Shown here piece by piece: positions 23,840 through 34,547 of a stretch of 64,000 nt of DNA. The DNA is taken from positions 7,254,001 through 7,318,000 of the forward strand of contig NW_025920104.1 in assembly GCF_902686445.1 (NCBI RefSeq), read 5' to 3'. This DNA comes from Sciurus carolinensis (Eukaryota > Chordata > Mammalia > Rodentia > Sciuridae). Each line of letters opens with the position of its first letter. Positions within the stretch are counted from its first letter, which is position 1. The notes beneath the pieces were generated by a model that worked only from the letters and a program-made list of their open reading frames with translations, made no database searches and was not told where the DNA came from. The position numbers were made by a program, and so were the translations under genes.

Positions 23840-24590
23840 CTGATAGTTAAACTGTAAATTAGTGAAAGCTACCTTGGAAAACTGGTGGTATCCACTAAGT
23901 TTTACACATTTTCCTGATGACCCAGAAGTATTACTCCTAAATATATGTCTAGAAAAATGAGTTGCACACACCCAAAAAAAACATGAACAAGAGTGTTCAT
24001 AGTAAGCTTATCAGTAGCCCAAAATTTCTAATCACCAAAACATTCTTCAGCAATAGACTGATTAAATAACAACCTATATGCAATGGAATACTGCATAGAG
24101 ATAAAAAAGAACAAACTGTCTCCATATAAAAACTGGTGAATCTTACGATATATTTTAAAAGCCAAAGAAAATTTTGTACTATATGAATACTCCATCTATA
24201 TAGGGCCAAAATATGTCAATCTTATTCATGGAGGTAGACATCAAAATACAGATGTCTTTAAGGTAGACATTAACTAGGATAGAAAATAAGAATGCCAGAA
24301 ATACCCTACATCTCAGTTTTGCTAGAAGTTACTTTGGTATTTGCATAAAAATTCAGCAATACATAAAATATCTAATATTCTAAGATAAAGGGTTTTTTTT
24401 TTAAAACTGGGTGTGTTAACAAAATTAGTTGTGGAGATCTGTAGAGTAGAAAAAGAGGAATAGGGAGGAGCGAGGAGAAAAGGGGTCACTAAGGTCTTAA
24501 GTAGAGTAAATGAAATTCCTGCATGTATGACCATGTAAAAATAATCAAACTATTAGGTGCAACTATAATGCACCAATAAAAGCAGAAAAT
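23840..24590 (+). mobile_element. Old L1 3' end
   Basis: Text GACCCAGAAGTATTACTCCT, CATGAACAAGAGTGTTCATA, TATGCAATGGAATACTGCAT and CTCCATCTATATAGGGCCAA follows the C-terminal ORF2 and 3' UTR of older mammalian L1 elements. Stops throughout. Confidence 0.7.
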
Positions 24591-25164
24591 GAAGTAGGAA
24601 AAAAATAAAGCTTGAAATAGCTGCACAAAAACCTAAATTTGAAAACAAGTTTTGAAATGTGGGTCTTATATTTCTTTTTTATCATTTTATTATAGATGCA
24701 ATATTGGGGTTCATTTCTACACAATCATACAAGCATAGAATATAATTTGCTCCAGGTTACTTTCCCTTCCCCCCCTTCCTTTCCTTAATATTTACTTATC
24801 TTTCCCCTATTATTATTTTTTAATTATTCTAATATGGATGTATGTAAATTTGAAATTTACTATGGTATACTCATACATGTGTATGGGATAGTTTGATCAT
24901 TCTCTAAAATATAGATATTATTGAAAAGAAAATACAAAATATGTTTTAAAGAGAAATGTAAAACAATTTAAGATCTATTAGCAAGGATAATTTCCCTAGG
25001 TATTTTGCTTAGGATACTAAATATACAATTAGAATAGAATTGATATGAGCAAGCTCATAACATTTTTGCTACACAGCAAATGCAAGTTATAAAATATGAA
25101 TAAGTAATGCATTATAAGAACTTATGAATTTTAATATTAAAAAATAGCAAATTCTATAAAACTG

Positions 25165-25634
25165 GTCATATACATGTTCAATTCTCTTTAGATATACATG
25201 ACAGTAGAGTGTATTTCGACATATTGTACATACATGAAGTATAACTTATTCTATTTAGGATTCTATTCTTGTGGTTGTACATGTTGTGGAGTTAGCCTGG
25301 TCATGTATTCATATGCAAGGATAAGAAAGTTATGTCTGATTAATTCTACTGTCTTTCCTGTTCCCCTCCGTGCTCCCTTCCCTTTATTCCACTTTGTCTA
25401 ATCCAATGTACTTCTGTTCTTTCCCTCCCCACCCTCCCTTGTTGTGGGTTTGCATCCACAAAGCAGAGAGAACAGTTAAGCCTTTGGTTTTTTTGGGATT
25501 GGTTTATTTCTTTTAACATGATATTCTCCAGTTCCTTCCATTTACCGGCAAATACCATAATTTCATCCTTCTTTATGACTGAGTAATATTCCATTGTGTG
25601 TTTATATAACACATTTCCTTTATCCATTCATCTG
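25165..25634 (-). mobile_element. Older L1, 3' part left of the young L1 insertion
   Basis: Reverse-strand L1 3' UTR and ORF2 C-terminus: GGGATTGGTTTATTTCTTTT, CATGATATTCTCCAGTTCC and GAGTAATATTCCATTGTGTG. A 93-aa frame at 25346-25627 on the minus strand is its degraded ORF2 end. The element is split by the young L1 and resumes at 31713 with TTGATGGGCACCAGGG. Confidence 0.85.
25625..25634. repeat. Target-site duplication of the young L1 (left)
   Basis: CATTCATCTG directly precedes the poly(T) start of the L1 and is repeated at 31703-31712 just beyond its 5' end. Confidence 0.85.
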
Positions 25635-25679
25635 TTTTTTTTTTTTTTTTACGTTTACATAGGGTAATGATGTTTATTA

Positions 25680-25735
25680 TATTTTTCCCCTCCCCCCCAC
25701 CCCTCCCACCCCTCCCACACCTCTTTTCCCTCTAC
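25680..25735 (-). other. L1 3' UTR polypurine tract (G-quadruplex-prone)
   Basis: C-rich on the given strand (CCCCTCCCCCCCACCCCTCC and onward), so G-rich on the L1 sense strand. It has several runs of at least three G. Such tracts are a known feature of mammalian L1 3' UTRs. Confidence 0.75.
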
Positions 25736-25834
25736 ACAGTCCTTCTTTCCTTCATTCTTACTACTCTCCTTAGCCTAACTCTAAACCTAACCCTAAACCT
25801 AATGCTAGCCCGTCCCACCCCCCATTATATGTCC

Positions 25835-28800
25835 TCATCCGCTTATCAGCGAGATCATTCGTCCTTTAGTTTTTTGAGATTGGCTTATCTCACTTAGCAT
25901 GATATTCTCCAATTTCGACCTTTTGCCTACAAATGCCATAATTTTATCATTCTTCATTGCGGAGTAATATTCCATTGTATAAATATGCCACAGTTTCTTT
26001 ATCCATTCATCAACTGAAGGGCATCTAGGTTGGTTCCACAATCTGGCTATGTTGAATTGAGCAGCAATGAACATTGATGTGGCTGTATCTCTGTAGTATG
26101 CTGATTTTAAGTCCTTTGGGTATAGGCCATGGAGTGGGATAGCTGGGTCAAATGGTGTTTCCATTCCAAGCTTTCTGAGGAACCTCCACACTGCTTTCCA
26201 GAGTGGCTGCACTAATTTGCAACCCCACCAGCAATGTATGAGTGTTCCTTTTTCACCACATCCTCGCCAACACCTATTGTTGCTTGTATTCTTGATAATC
26301 GCCATTCTAATTGGGGTGAGATGAAATCTTAGGGTAGTTTTGATTTGCATTTCCCTTATTACTAGGGATGTTGAACATTTTTTCATATATCTGTTGATTA
26401 CTTGTACATCTTCTTCTGTGAAGTGTCTGTTCATTTCCTTAGCCCATTTGTTGATTGGATTATTTGTATTCTTGGTGTAGAGTTTTTTGAGTTCTTTATA
26501 GATTCTGGAAATTAGCGCTCTATCTGAGGTATGGTTGGCAAAGATATTCTCCCACTCTGTAGGCTCTCTCTTCACATTTCTGATAGTTTCCTTTGCTGAG
26601 AGAAAGCTTTTTAGTTTGAATCTATCCCAGTTGTTTATTCTTGCTTTTATTTCTTGTGCTATGGGAGTCCTGTTAAGGAAATCTGATCCTGAGCCAAAAA
26701 GTTGAAGATTTGGACCTACTTTTTCTTCTATAAGATGCAGGGTCTCTGGTCTGATTCCGAGGTCCTTGATCCATTTTGAGTTGAGTTTTGTGTAGGGTGA
26801 GAGGTAGGGGTTTAGTTTCATTCTATTGCATATAGTTTTCCAGTTTTCCCAGCACCATTTGTTGAAGAGGCTATCTTTTCTCCATTGCATATTGTTGGAA
26901 CCTTTGTCTAGTATGAGAAAATTGTATTTATTTGGGTTTGTGTCCATGTCCTCTATTCTGTACCATTGATCTACCTGTCTATTTTGGTACCAATACCATG
27001 CCGTTTTTGTTACTATTGCTTTGTAGTAGAGTTGAAGATCTGGTATTACAATACCCCCTGCTTCGCTCTTGCTACTGAGGATTGCTTTAGCTATTCTAGG
27101 TTTTTTATTCTTCCAGATGAATTTCATAATTGCTTGCTCTATTTCTGCAAGGTACATCATTGGGATTTTAATTGGAATTGCATTGAATCTGTATAGAACT
27201 TTAGGTAGTATAGCCATTTTGACGATATTAATTCTGCCTATCCAGGAACATGGGAGATCTTTCCATCTTCTAAGGTTTTCTTGAATTTCTTTCTTTAGTG
27301 TTCTGTGGTTCTCATTGTAGAGGTCTTTCACCTCTTTTGTGAGATTGATTCCCAAGTATTTTATTTTTTTCGATGCTATTGTGAATGGGGTAGTTTTCCT
27401 AATTTCTCTTTCTGAAGATTCATCACTTATGTATAAAAATGCATTGGATTTATGAGCATTGATCTTGTAACCTGCTACTTTACTGAATTCACTTATGAGT
27501 TCTAAAAGTTTTCTGGTGGAATTTCCAGGTTCCTCTAAATATATAATCATGTCATCAGCGAACAGGGATAGTTTGAGTTCTTCTTTTCCTATTCGTATCC
27601 CTTTAATTTCTTTGGTTTGTCTGATTGCTCTGGCTAGAGTCTCAAGGACGATGTTGAATAGAAGTGGTGAAAGAGGGCATCCCTGCCTTGTTCCAGTTTT
27701 TAGGGGGAACGCTTTCAGTTTTTCACCATTTAGAATGATATTAGCCATGGGCTTAGCGTAGATGGCCTTTATAATGTTTAGGAATGTTCCCATTACCCCA
27801 ATTTTTTCTAGTGTTTTGAGCATGAAGGGATGCTGTATTTTATCAAATGCTTTTTCTGCATCTATTGAAATAATCATGTGATTCTTAACTTTAAGTCTGT
27901 TGATATGGTGAATGACATTTATTGATTTCCGAATGTTGAACCAACCTTGCATCCCTGGGATGAAACCCACTTGATCGTGGTGTACTATCTTTTTAATATA
28001 TATTTGTATGCGATTTGCTAAAATTTTGTTGAGAATTTTTGCATCGATGTTCATTAAGGATATTGGTCTGAAATTTTCTTTCCTTGATGTGTCTCTGTCT
28101 GGTTTAGGTATCAGGGTGATATTGACTTCATAGAACGAGTTTGGTAGGGTTCCCTCCTCTTCTATTTCATGGAATAGTTTGAGGAGTATTGGAATGAGCT
28201 CTTCTTTAAAGGTTTTGTAGAACTCGGCTGAGAACCCATCTGGTCCTGGACTTTTCTTTGTTGGTAGGCTTTTGATGACCTCTTCTATTTCATTGCTTGA
28301 AATTGGTTTATTTAAGTTGTGTATGTCCTCCTCGTTCAGTTTAGGTAGTTCATATGTCTCTAGAAATTTGTTGATGTCTTCAAGGTTTTCTGTTTTGTTG
28401 GAGTATAGATTTTCGAAATAGCTTCTAATTATGTTTTGTATTTCACTCGTGTCTGTTGTGATGTTTCCTTGTTCATTCCGAATTTTAGTAATTTGAGTTT
28501 TCTCCCTCTTTCTCTTTGTTAGTGTGGCTAAGGGTTTATCAATTTTATTTATTTTTTCAAAGAACCAACTATTTATTTTATTAATTTTTCCGATTTTTTC
28601 TTTTGTTTCGATTTCGTTGATTTCGGCTCTGATTTTAACTATTTCCTGTCTTCTACTACTTTTGGTATTGGTCTGCTCTTCTTTTTCTAGTGCTTTGAGC
28701 TGTAGTGTTAACTCGTTTATTTGTTGATTTCTACTTCTTTTTTTGAATGCACCCCATGAAATAAATCTTCCTCTAAGTACTGCTTTCATAGTGTCCCAAG

Positions 28801-28879
28801 ATTTTGATATGATGTGTCTTTGTTCTCGTTTACTTCTAAGAATTTTTTTATTTCCCTCCTGATGTCTTCTGTTATCCAT
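25835..28879 (-). CDS. L1 ORF2: L1 ORF2, reverse transcriptase and C-terminal part (frameshifted from the endonuclease part)
   Basis: An open frame of 1014 residues. Reverse-transcriptase landmarks are present: [13 protein letters not shown] (about 210-222), [13 protein letters not shown] (about 337-349), [13 protein letters not shown] (about 397-409) and the catalytic FADD (440-443, about 27551-27562). A C-terminal Cys-rich segment [18 protein letters not shown] lies near residue 890. The first 25 or so residues are out of frame relative to the family. The natural frame is recovered near the WDTMKAV stretch, which implies a frameshift near 28800 compensating another near 28910. It would supply target-primed reverse transcription in cis. 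In the natural element it is one protein of about 1280 aa with the upstream endonuclease. Confidence 0.93.
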   Translation of the reverse strand: MDNRRHQEGNKKILRSKREQRHIISKSWDTMKAVLRGRFISWGAFKKRSRNQQINELTLQLKALEKEEQTNTKSSRRQEIVKIRAEINEIETKEKIGKINKINSWFFEKINKIDKPLATLTKRKREKTQITKIRNEQGNITTDTSEIQNIIRSYFENLYSNKTENLEDINKFLETYELPKLNEEDIHNLNKPISSNEIEEVIKSLPTKKSPGPDGFSAEFYKTFKEELIPILLKLFHEIEEEGTLPNSFYEVNITLIPKPDRDTSRKENFRPISLMNIDAKILNKILANRIQIYIKKIVHHDQVGFIPGMQGWFNIRKSINVIHHINRLKVKNHMIISIDAEKAFDKIQHPFMLKTLEKIGVMGTFLNIIKAIYAKPMANIILNGEKLKAFPLKTGTRQGCPLSPLLFNIVLETLARAIRQTKEIKGIRIGKEELKLSLFADDMIIYLEEPGNSTRKLLELISEFSKVAGYKINAHKSNAFLYISDESSEREIRKTTPFTIASKKIKYLGINLTKEVKDLYNENHRTLKKEIQENLRRWKDLPCSWIGRINIVKMAILPKVLYRFNAIPIKIPMMYLAEIEQAIMKFIWKNKKPRIAKAILSSKSEAGGIVIPDLQLYYKAIVTKTAWYWYQNRQVDQWYRIEDMDTNPNKYNFLILDKGSNNMQWRKDSLFNKWCWENWKTICNRMKLNPYLSPYTKLNSKWIKDLGIRPETLHLIEEKVGPNLQLFGSGSDFLNRTPIAQEIKARINNWDRFKLKSFLSAKETIRNVKREPTEWENIFANHTSDRALISRIYKELKKLYTKNTNNPINKWAKEMNRHFTEEDVQVINRYMKKCSTSLVIREMQIKTTLRFHLTPIRMAIIKNTSNNRCWRGCGEKGTLIHCWWGCKLVQPLWKAVWRFLRKLGMETPFDPAIPLHGLYPKDLKSAYYRDTATSMFIAAQFNIARLWNQPRCPSVDEWIKKLWHIYTMEYYSAMKNDKIMAFVGKRSKLENIMLSEISQSQKTKGRMISLISG

Positions 28880-28897
28880 TCATCATATAATAGTGTA

Positions 28898-29683
28898 TTA
28901 TTTAGTCTCCAGTGTATTGGAGAAGTTTCTGTTTTTTATTCTGTCATTTATTTCTAATTTCAATCCATTATGATCTGATAGAGTACAAGGTAGTATCTCT
29001 ATCTTCTTGTATTTACTAACAGTAGCTTTGTGGCATAAAATATGGTCTATTTTAGAGAAGGATCCATGTGCTGCTGAGAAGAAAGTGTATTCGTTCTTTG
29101 TTGGATGGTATATTCTATATATGTCCGTTAAGTCTAAATTGCTGATTGTGTTGTTGAGATCTATAGTTTCTTTATTCAATTTTTGTTTGGACGATCTATC
29201 CAGTGGTGAGAGAGGTGTGTTAAAATCGCCTAGTATTATTGTGTTGTGGTCTATTTGATTTCTGGAATTGAGAAGGATTTGTTTGACGTACGTGGATGAG
29301 CCAATGTTCGGGGCATAGATATTTATGATTGTTATGTCTTGCTGATTTATGCTTCCCTTAAGCAGCATGTAATGTCCTTCTTTATCCCTTCTGACTAGTT
29401 TTGGTTTGAAGTCCACATTATCTGAGATGAGGATGGATACTCCAGCTTTTTTGCTGTGTCCGTGTGCATGGTATGTTTTTCCCCATCCTTTCACCTTTAG
29501 TCTATGGGTGTCTCTTTCTATGAGATGAGTCTCTTGCAGGCAGCATATTGTTGGATTTTTCTTTTTAATCCAATCTGCCAGTCTGTGTCTTTTGATTGAT
29601 GAATTCAGGCCATTAACATTCAGGGTTATTATTGTGATATGATTTGTATTCCCAGTCAATTGACTCATATTTGTTTTTGACAT
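28898..29683 (-). CDS. L1 ORF2: L1 ORF2, N-terminal endonuclease domain (truncated by frameshift)
   Basis: A 261-aa frame starting at the ORF2 ATG, 31 nt after the ORF1 stop. It has the apurinic-endonuclease-like fold motifs: ITLNVNGLNS near the start, CLQETHL, the GDFNTPLS motif and a C-terminal SDHNG with the catalytic histidine. It nicks target DNA at TT/AAAA-like sites. The frame ends prematurely at a TAA at about 28898-28900, caused by an extra base around 28910 relative to the expected reading. Confidence 0.93.
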   Translation of the reverse strand: MSKTNMSQLTGNTNHITIITLNVNGLNSSIKRHRLADWIKKKNPTICCLQETHLIERDTHRLKVKGWGKTYHAHGHSKKAGVSILISDNVDFKPKLVRRDKEGHYMLLKGSINQQDITIINIYAPNIGSSTYVKQILLNSRNQIDHNTIILGDFNTPLSPLDRSSKQKLNKETIDLNNTISNLDLTDIYRIYHPTKNEYTFFSAAHGSFSKIDHILCHKATVSKYKKIEILPCTLSDHNGLKLEINDRIKNRNFSNTLETK

Positions 29684-29714
29684 GATTTGGTTTCTCCTTT
29701 ATTTGGCTATTCCT

Positions 29715-30762
29715 TTAGGCTAGCGCCTCCTGTTGCTGATTTGCATCGTTGTTTTTCATCTCTTCCTCATGGAATATTTTGCTGAGAATGTTCTGTAATG
29801 CTGGCTTTCTTTTTGTAAATTCCTTTAGCTTTTGTTTATCATGGAAGGATCTTATTTCATCGTCAAATTTGAAGGTAAGTTTTGCTGGGTATAAGATTCT
29901 TGGTTGGCATCCATTTTCTTTCAGGGCTTGGTATATGTTGTTCCAGGCCCTTCTAGCTTTTAGGGTCTGGATTGAAAAATCTGCTGATATTCTTATTGGT
30001 TTCCCTCTGAATGTAATTTGATTCTTTTCTCTCGCGGCCTTTAAAATTCTGTCTTTATTTTGTATGTTAGGTATTTTCATAATAATGTGCCTTGGTGTGG
30101 GTCTGTTGTAATTTTGTATGTTTGGAGTTCTATAAGCCTCTTGTACTTGGTTTTCCATTTCATTCTTCAGATTTGGGAAATTTTCTGTTATTATTTCATT
30201 GAATAGATTGTTCATTCCTTTGGTTTGTTTCTCTAAGCCTTCCTCAATCCCAATAATTCTCAAATTTGGCCTTTTCATGATATCCCATAGTTCTTGGAGA
30301 TTCTGTTCATGATTTCTTACCATCTTCTCTGTTTGTTCAACTTTGTTTTCAAGGTTAAATATTTTGTCTTCAATGTCTGAGGTTCTGTCTTCCAGGTGTT
30401 CTATCCTATTGGTTATGCTTTCTATGGAGTTTTTAACTTGGTTTATTGTTTCCTTCATTTCAAGGATTTCAGTTTGGTTTTTTTTCAGTATCTCTAACTC
30501 TTTATTGAAATGATCTCTTGCTTCCCGTATTTGGTCTTTTAACTGTTGATTGGTGCGAATCATTTAATGCCTGCATTTGCTCTTTCATCTCCTCCTTCAA
30601 TGCCTGCATTTGCTCTTTCATCTCCTCATTAGCTTCCCTGATCGTTTTAATTACGTACATTCTGAACTCCCTTTCTGACATTTCTTCTGCTGTGCTGTCA
30701 TTGGGTTTTATTGATGTAGTATCTAGGTTTGTTTGGGACATTTTCTTCCCTTGTTTTCTCAT
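29715..30762 (-). pseudogene. L1 ORF1: L1 ORF1 (RNA-binding chaperone), single frameshift
   Basis: Two overlapping frames make up one ORF1. The N-terminal part is 30502-30762 (86 aa, starting MRKQGKKMSQ) and the rest is 29715-30563 (282 aa). They are offset by one frame around 30555-30563, so the normal protein of about 349 aa is interrupted. The N-terminal part runs into a coiled coil (EEMKEQMQAL repeats, then IEHLEDRTSDIEDKI). The C-terminal part has the RRM-like and CTD motifs (RIIGIEEG, PRHIIMKIP, FHDKQKLKEF). It trimerises and binds L1 RNA. Confidence 0.92.
30566..30631 (-). repeat. 33-bp tandem duplication in L1 ORF1 coiled coil
   Basis: The block starting AATGCCTGCATTTGCTCTTT occurs at 30566 and again at 30599. 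On the coding strand it is an 11-codon unit (KEEMKEQMQAL) present twice, lengthening the coiled coil in frame. The ORF1 frameshift lies just after it. Confidence 0.9.
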
Positions 30763-31702
30763 AATGGTCAGTTGTCAGTGGGACCCTGAGATATTGCAGT
30801 TTTCCACTATTGGCTTATAGTGTCCCAGTAGATTTCCAGTGTATCACCTCCCAGCCTTCAGTAGCCTGATGTCTTGGAGGAATCTGATAAAGCAGCTCAT
30901 TCGAAGAATACTGCCCCTAGCCCCCTACTGGTTCCACGTTTTGGAACTGGCTCTGTGCGGAAATGCTCTCACTGTGGGCCTGCACCGTGCAGCTGGCCGT
31001 GTGGGAAGAGCCCACTGCCGGAGTGTGGAAGACTACCTTGGGAAGACTCAAGCTGCCCTGCCCGGCTCTGCTAAGCCACCTCTATCTGGGCCTGCCACCC
31101 GGGCTGAGCTTTACCCAGTGGGCAGACTCACCCGTGGCTCTATTTCAGTCCGAGTCTCTCTGTGCCTCCCCCTCTTAGCTCCTGGGTTCTGGAGCGACCG
31201 GGGGTGCAGTCTCCCTCTAGGCCTCCATCTTGGATCTCCCCGTGAAGAGAGCCCGCAGCCGGAGTGGGCAGAGCCGCCTGAAGAGGTCTCCGGCTGCCCT
31301 GCCCTTATCCCTGAGGCTGATTGCAGATCGAGGCTCTCCGCTGGTTCTTTACAGGAGTACACTGCACTGCAGCGGCTCCGGGACTCGGAGCCTGCTCTGT
31401 TCAGAAAGGCTCTCACTAGCGGGCCAGTTCCGTTCGGAGAACCTGGAGAAGCTGGCTGTGTGGGCGGGGCCCACCGCCGGAGTGCGCAGGACTGCCTGTG
31501 GATGACTCTAGCTGCCCTGCCCCGCTCCGATAAGCCACCTCTATCTGGGCCTGCCACCCGGGCCGAGCTTTACCCAGTGGGCAGACTCACCCGTGGCTCC
31601 ACTTCAGTCAAGTCTCTCAATGCCTCCCCTTCTTAACTCCTGGGTTCTGGAGCGACTTGAGGTGCAGTCTCCCTCTAGGCCGCCATCTTGGATCGCGGGG
31701 GG
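30763..31702 (-). promoter_or_regulatory. L1 5' UTR / internal promoter with repeated GC-rich units
   Basis: A CpG-containing GC-rich block of about 940 bp. Two similar units, about 30950-31236 and 31394-31700, share the texts CCACCTCTATCTGGGCCTGC, GAGCTTTACCCAGTGGGCAG and GGTGCAGTCTCCCTCTAGGC at an offset of 444-458 bp. A partial third copy is at about 31256-31310 (GCCGGAGTG ... GGCTGCCCTGCCC). Each full unit ends at its L1-sense 5' side with GATCCAAGATGG, a YY1-like site as in other mammalian L1 promoters. The sense orientation therefore begins with a YY1 motif and has tandem promoter units like mouse L1 monomers. Confidence 0.8.
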
Positions 31703-31712
31703 CATTCATCTG
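31703..31712. repeat. Target-site duplication of the young L1 (right)
   Basis: CATTCATCTG, the exact copy of 25625-25634, followed by TTGATGGGC of the older host L1. Confidence 0.85.
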
Positions 31713-32030
31713 TTGATGGGCACCAGGGTTACTTCCATAACTTGACTATTGTGAATTGAACTGCTGTAAACATTGATGTGACTACATCACTGTTTTATAC
31801 TGATTTTAAGTCCTTTGGGTATAAACTGAATAGTGGTATAACTGGTTCAAATGTTGGTTCCATTCTAAGTTTTCTAAGAAATCCCCACACTGCTTTCCAT
31901 AGTGGTTGCACCAATTTGCAGTCCCACCAGCAACATGTGAATGAATCTATTTTCCCATATCCTTGTCAACATGTATTGTTACTTATATTCTTGATAATTT
32001 CCATTCTGACAGGAGGTATTTTATATTATT
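31713..32030 (-). mobile_element. Older L1, continuation right of the young L1
   Basis: Resumes the L1 interrupted at 25634: TAACTTGACTATTGTGAATTG, GATTTTAAGTCCTTTGGGTA, CACACTGCTTTCCATAGTGG and TTGCAGTCCCACCAGCAAC. These are the reverse of ORF2 C-terminal codons. Confidence 0.85.
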
Positions 32031-34547
32031 TGTTTTCTAGCTATAACCAAAACCAATTTTAGGACATTTTTATTACTGCAAAAATAAGCACATCACCACT
32101 TACCTCTCACCCCCAAATCTACCACTCCATGCCACCCAGCCCTGGAGAACCACTAGTCCACTTTCTTTCTGTACAGTTTGCCTATTCTGTACATTTCACA
32201 TCAATGAAATCATTGATATGTGATCTTACGTCTTTTGGATGTTCTTTAAATTCTCAGTGTTCTATAGTTTTCAGAGTATACAGTTTGCTCTTCTTTTGTT
32301 AGGTGTATTCCTAAGCATATCTTTATGTGTTAATTTTTAATTTCATTTTCAGTTGGTTGATTGCTACTCTATCAAAATACAATCTCTTTTTCATATATAT
32401 GTTGACTCCTGTGACCCTGCTGAGTTTATTCTTTTAAATAGAGTTTTAGCAGTTGTCTTAGGATTTCCCATGTGGAAGCTCATATTCTCTACAAGTAGAT
32501 ATAAAATTTTACTTCTTCTTTTCCAAACTTCATGGTGGCTCTCATTCTATTTTCTTATCCAATTGTCCTGGCCTAGAACCTCCAGTACAATACTACATAC
32601 AAGTAGCAAGAGCAGACATTCTTATCTTGTCCCTGATCTTAGAGGGAAAGCATTCAATCTTTCACCATCAAGTATGATGCTAACTGTGGATTTTTCATAA
32701 ATGTGTTTAATAAGGTTGAGGAAGTTCCCTCTCTTTCTAGTCTGTTGAGTCTTTTTAACAGGAATGAGTGTTGAATTTTGCCATATGCTGTTCTATATCT
32801 GTTCACACCATGTAATTTTGTCCTGTTTTCTCTTGATATAGTGTGTTACCAGTCTTGGATTCCTGGAATAACTTCACTTGTCATGTGTTTAATCCATCTG
32901 GATATTATTTCTGGATATGATTTCTGGATATCCATCTGGATAATATTTATGGATATGATTTGAAAGTACTGTCAAGCACGTCATACCAGCATCCCAGTCA
33001 ATAACTGACTGCATGCATGACAATGCTCCCATAACACTATACTGCTTCATAATGCCTTGACAGTCTTAGTTTGTGTAAATATACTCTGTTTTTACAGTGA
33101 CAAAATTGCCCAACTGTGCATCTCTTAGAAATTTTCCCTATCATTAAGCAATGCACTTTGTTGAGGATTTTTTCCATTGATATTCATAAAAATATTGGTC
33201 TGTAGCTTTCATGATGTCTTTATCTAGCATTGTACCTGGGAAATACCTCATAGAATACATTGAGACATGTTCCTTCCTGTTTTGTGGGAAAGTTTGTGAA
33301 GGATAGAAATTAGTTCCTGTTTAAATATTTGGAAGACTTTGCCAGTTAGACATCTGGGTTTGGGCTTTCCTTTGTGACATTTATGGTTACTGATCATTGT
33401 CATTACTTTTTATGTCTTTTCAATGTTTGAGTTCTTCTTAAATCAGTTTCAGTAATTTGTGTCTTTCTAGGACTTTTTCTATTTCAACTATGAAAGACTA
33501 AAGAAGCAAACATTTTAGGAAGACACTGGAGATCTTCAAAGGAGCAAGGAGAGGTGCTGATGGACGGTAGGAGTAGTTTGATTCCTTTCTAAGCTCATTC
33601 TGAGCACTTTATCCTTGGACATTGCTGACATAGGATCAAAGACTAATTTATCAGACTGAGCATTTTTCAATAAAATGACCATTTCTGTTTTCATGGGTGT
33701 ATAAATATTATTTATTGCTAAGGCAGTTTGTCACATTGTCTCTCAGCTGCCACTTATATATATTTTTTGGAAGTCACAGCTATAAAAATTTTATAATCAT
33801 AAAATAATGAAAATAAAAGACATTCTCCTTATTTGATTGCATCAAAATACACCTATGGCAGCTTGGGTTTGTACAAAAAGTACCTTTCTAAACATTTCAC
33901 AACTAATAGAGAAATTCTGAGTAGGGATGATTATGTAATATTTTGTTCAAGTCTCTTTTCAAAAAGTACATTATGAAGTACTCACTTAACTACCATGCGA
34001 AACTGCCAGCTCAATAGAGAAGGAAATGCAATTCTTTCTCTTTACTACATATTTCATTATATCCTGGTGATTTATGTTGTTTGCAGAAGAAAGCTAGTTA
34101 GAGAGATAGGTGTTTGTGTGAGCTTGGAAGGAGTGGGGAAGAAGAGGAACTCAATTCAGTTCTTTAATCATTACTCTGCTGATTGCTTCATGGCCCACAT
34201 ATGTTTTTGTTTTACTTGTAGTAAAAAGGATATGAGGTATATAAAGCATATGATTTGTAGTATAAGGTATATAAACTTATAGTAAGAGGTAATACTGAAG
34301 ATATATGTTGAGGACAGTCCAAGAAAGGAAGAGAAGACAGGATTGGATTTTATGTGGTAATTGAAGAAGAATATTTATGATGAACATAATTAGAGATTCA
34401 CTTTATGGGGATTAATCTGCCATAATTGCAAAAGGAGAATTAGAAATAGAAAATACAATTGAAGGGCTATTTTAAAAATAACTTACACAGCACATATTTA
34501 TTAGGGAAATACTAATTGTTAAGAGACAAATCCTTCTCTTAACTTGA
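32031..34547. other. Intergenic: old L1 remnants and unassigned DNA
   Basis: From about 32275 to 33490 the sequence resembles a very diverged reverse-strand L1 ORF2 (TTGATTGCTACTCTATCAAA, CAAGAGCAGACATTCTTATC, TTGGTCTGTAGCTTTC). It is interrupted at about 32970-33165 by a small DNA-transposon-like insert. From 33490 to 34547 I recognise nothing. The 115-aa frame at 32353-32700 lies in L1 antisense and is not a gene. Confidence 0.65.
32970..33165. mobile_element. Possible short non-autonomous DNA transposon remnant
   Basis: A segment of about 195 bp interrupts the L1. One end reads GTCAAGCACGTCATACCAGC with CAGTCAATAACTGACTGCAT, the other CAACTGTGCATCTCTTAGAA with ATCATTAAGCAATGCAC. The ends look like degraded inverted repeats of a known mammalian DNA-element type; the exact family is not assigned. 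Confidence 0.4.

Larger units (their letters stand above)
21701..25164. other. Intergenic region downstream of ASZ1 copy 1
   Basis: No gene seen. It contains a MIR (22480-22612), a LINE2-like fragment (22617-22860), an ID SINE (22877-23001) and an old + strand L1 3' end (about 23840-24590). It also has a piece resembling the reverse L1 3' UTR (24680-24850, CATTTCTACACAATCATACA). In human the next gene after ASZ1 on this strand is WNT2; no WNT2 exon is visible here. Confidence 0.75.
25635..31702 (-). mobile_element. L1: Near-full-length young L1 retrotransposon (about 6.07 kb)
   Basis: Complete architecture on the minus strand. The poly(A) appears as poly(T) at 25635-25650, then a 3' UTR with a G-rich polypurine tract, ORF2, a 31-nt spacer, ORF1 and a GC-rich 5' UTR ending at 31702. 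It is bounded by the 10-bp target-site duplication CATTCATCTG. Long frames and an intact 5' end imply a young insertion, but ORF1 has one frameshift and ORF2 has frameshifts near 28800 and 28910, so as assembled it cannot move by itself. It inserted into an older L1 between the two ASZ1 copies. Confidence 0.95.

Noticed and set aside
26966..28727. Several + strand frames of 67-88 codons
   Set aside because: They are antisense shadows of the L1 ORF2 reverse-transcriptase region.
32353..32700. A 115-codon + strand open frame between the ASZ1 copies
   Set aside because: It is antisense to a degraded L1 ORF2. No start context or family match, and the DNA is repeat-derived.
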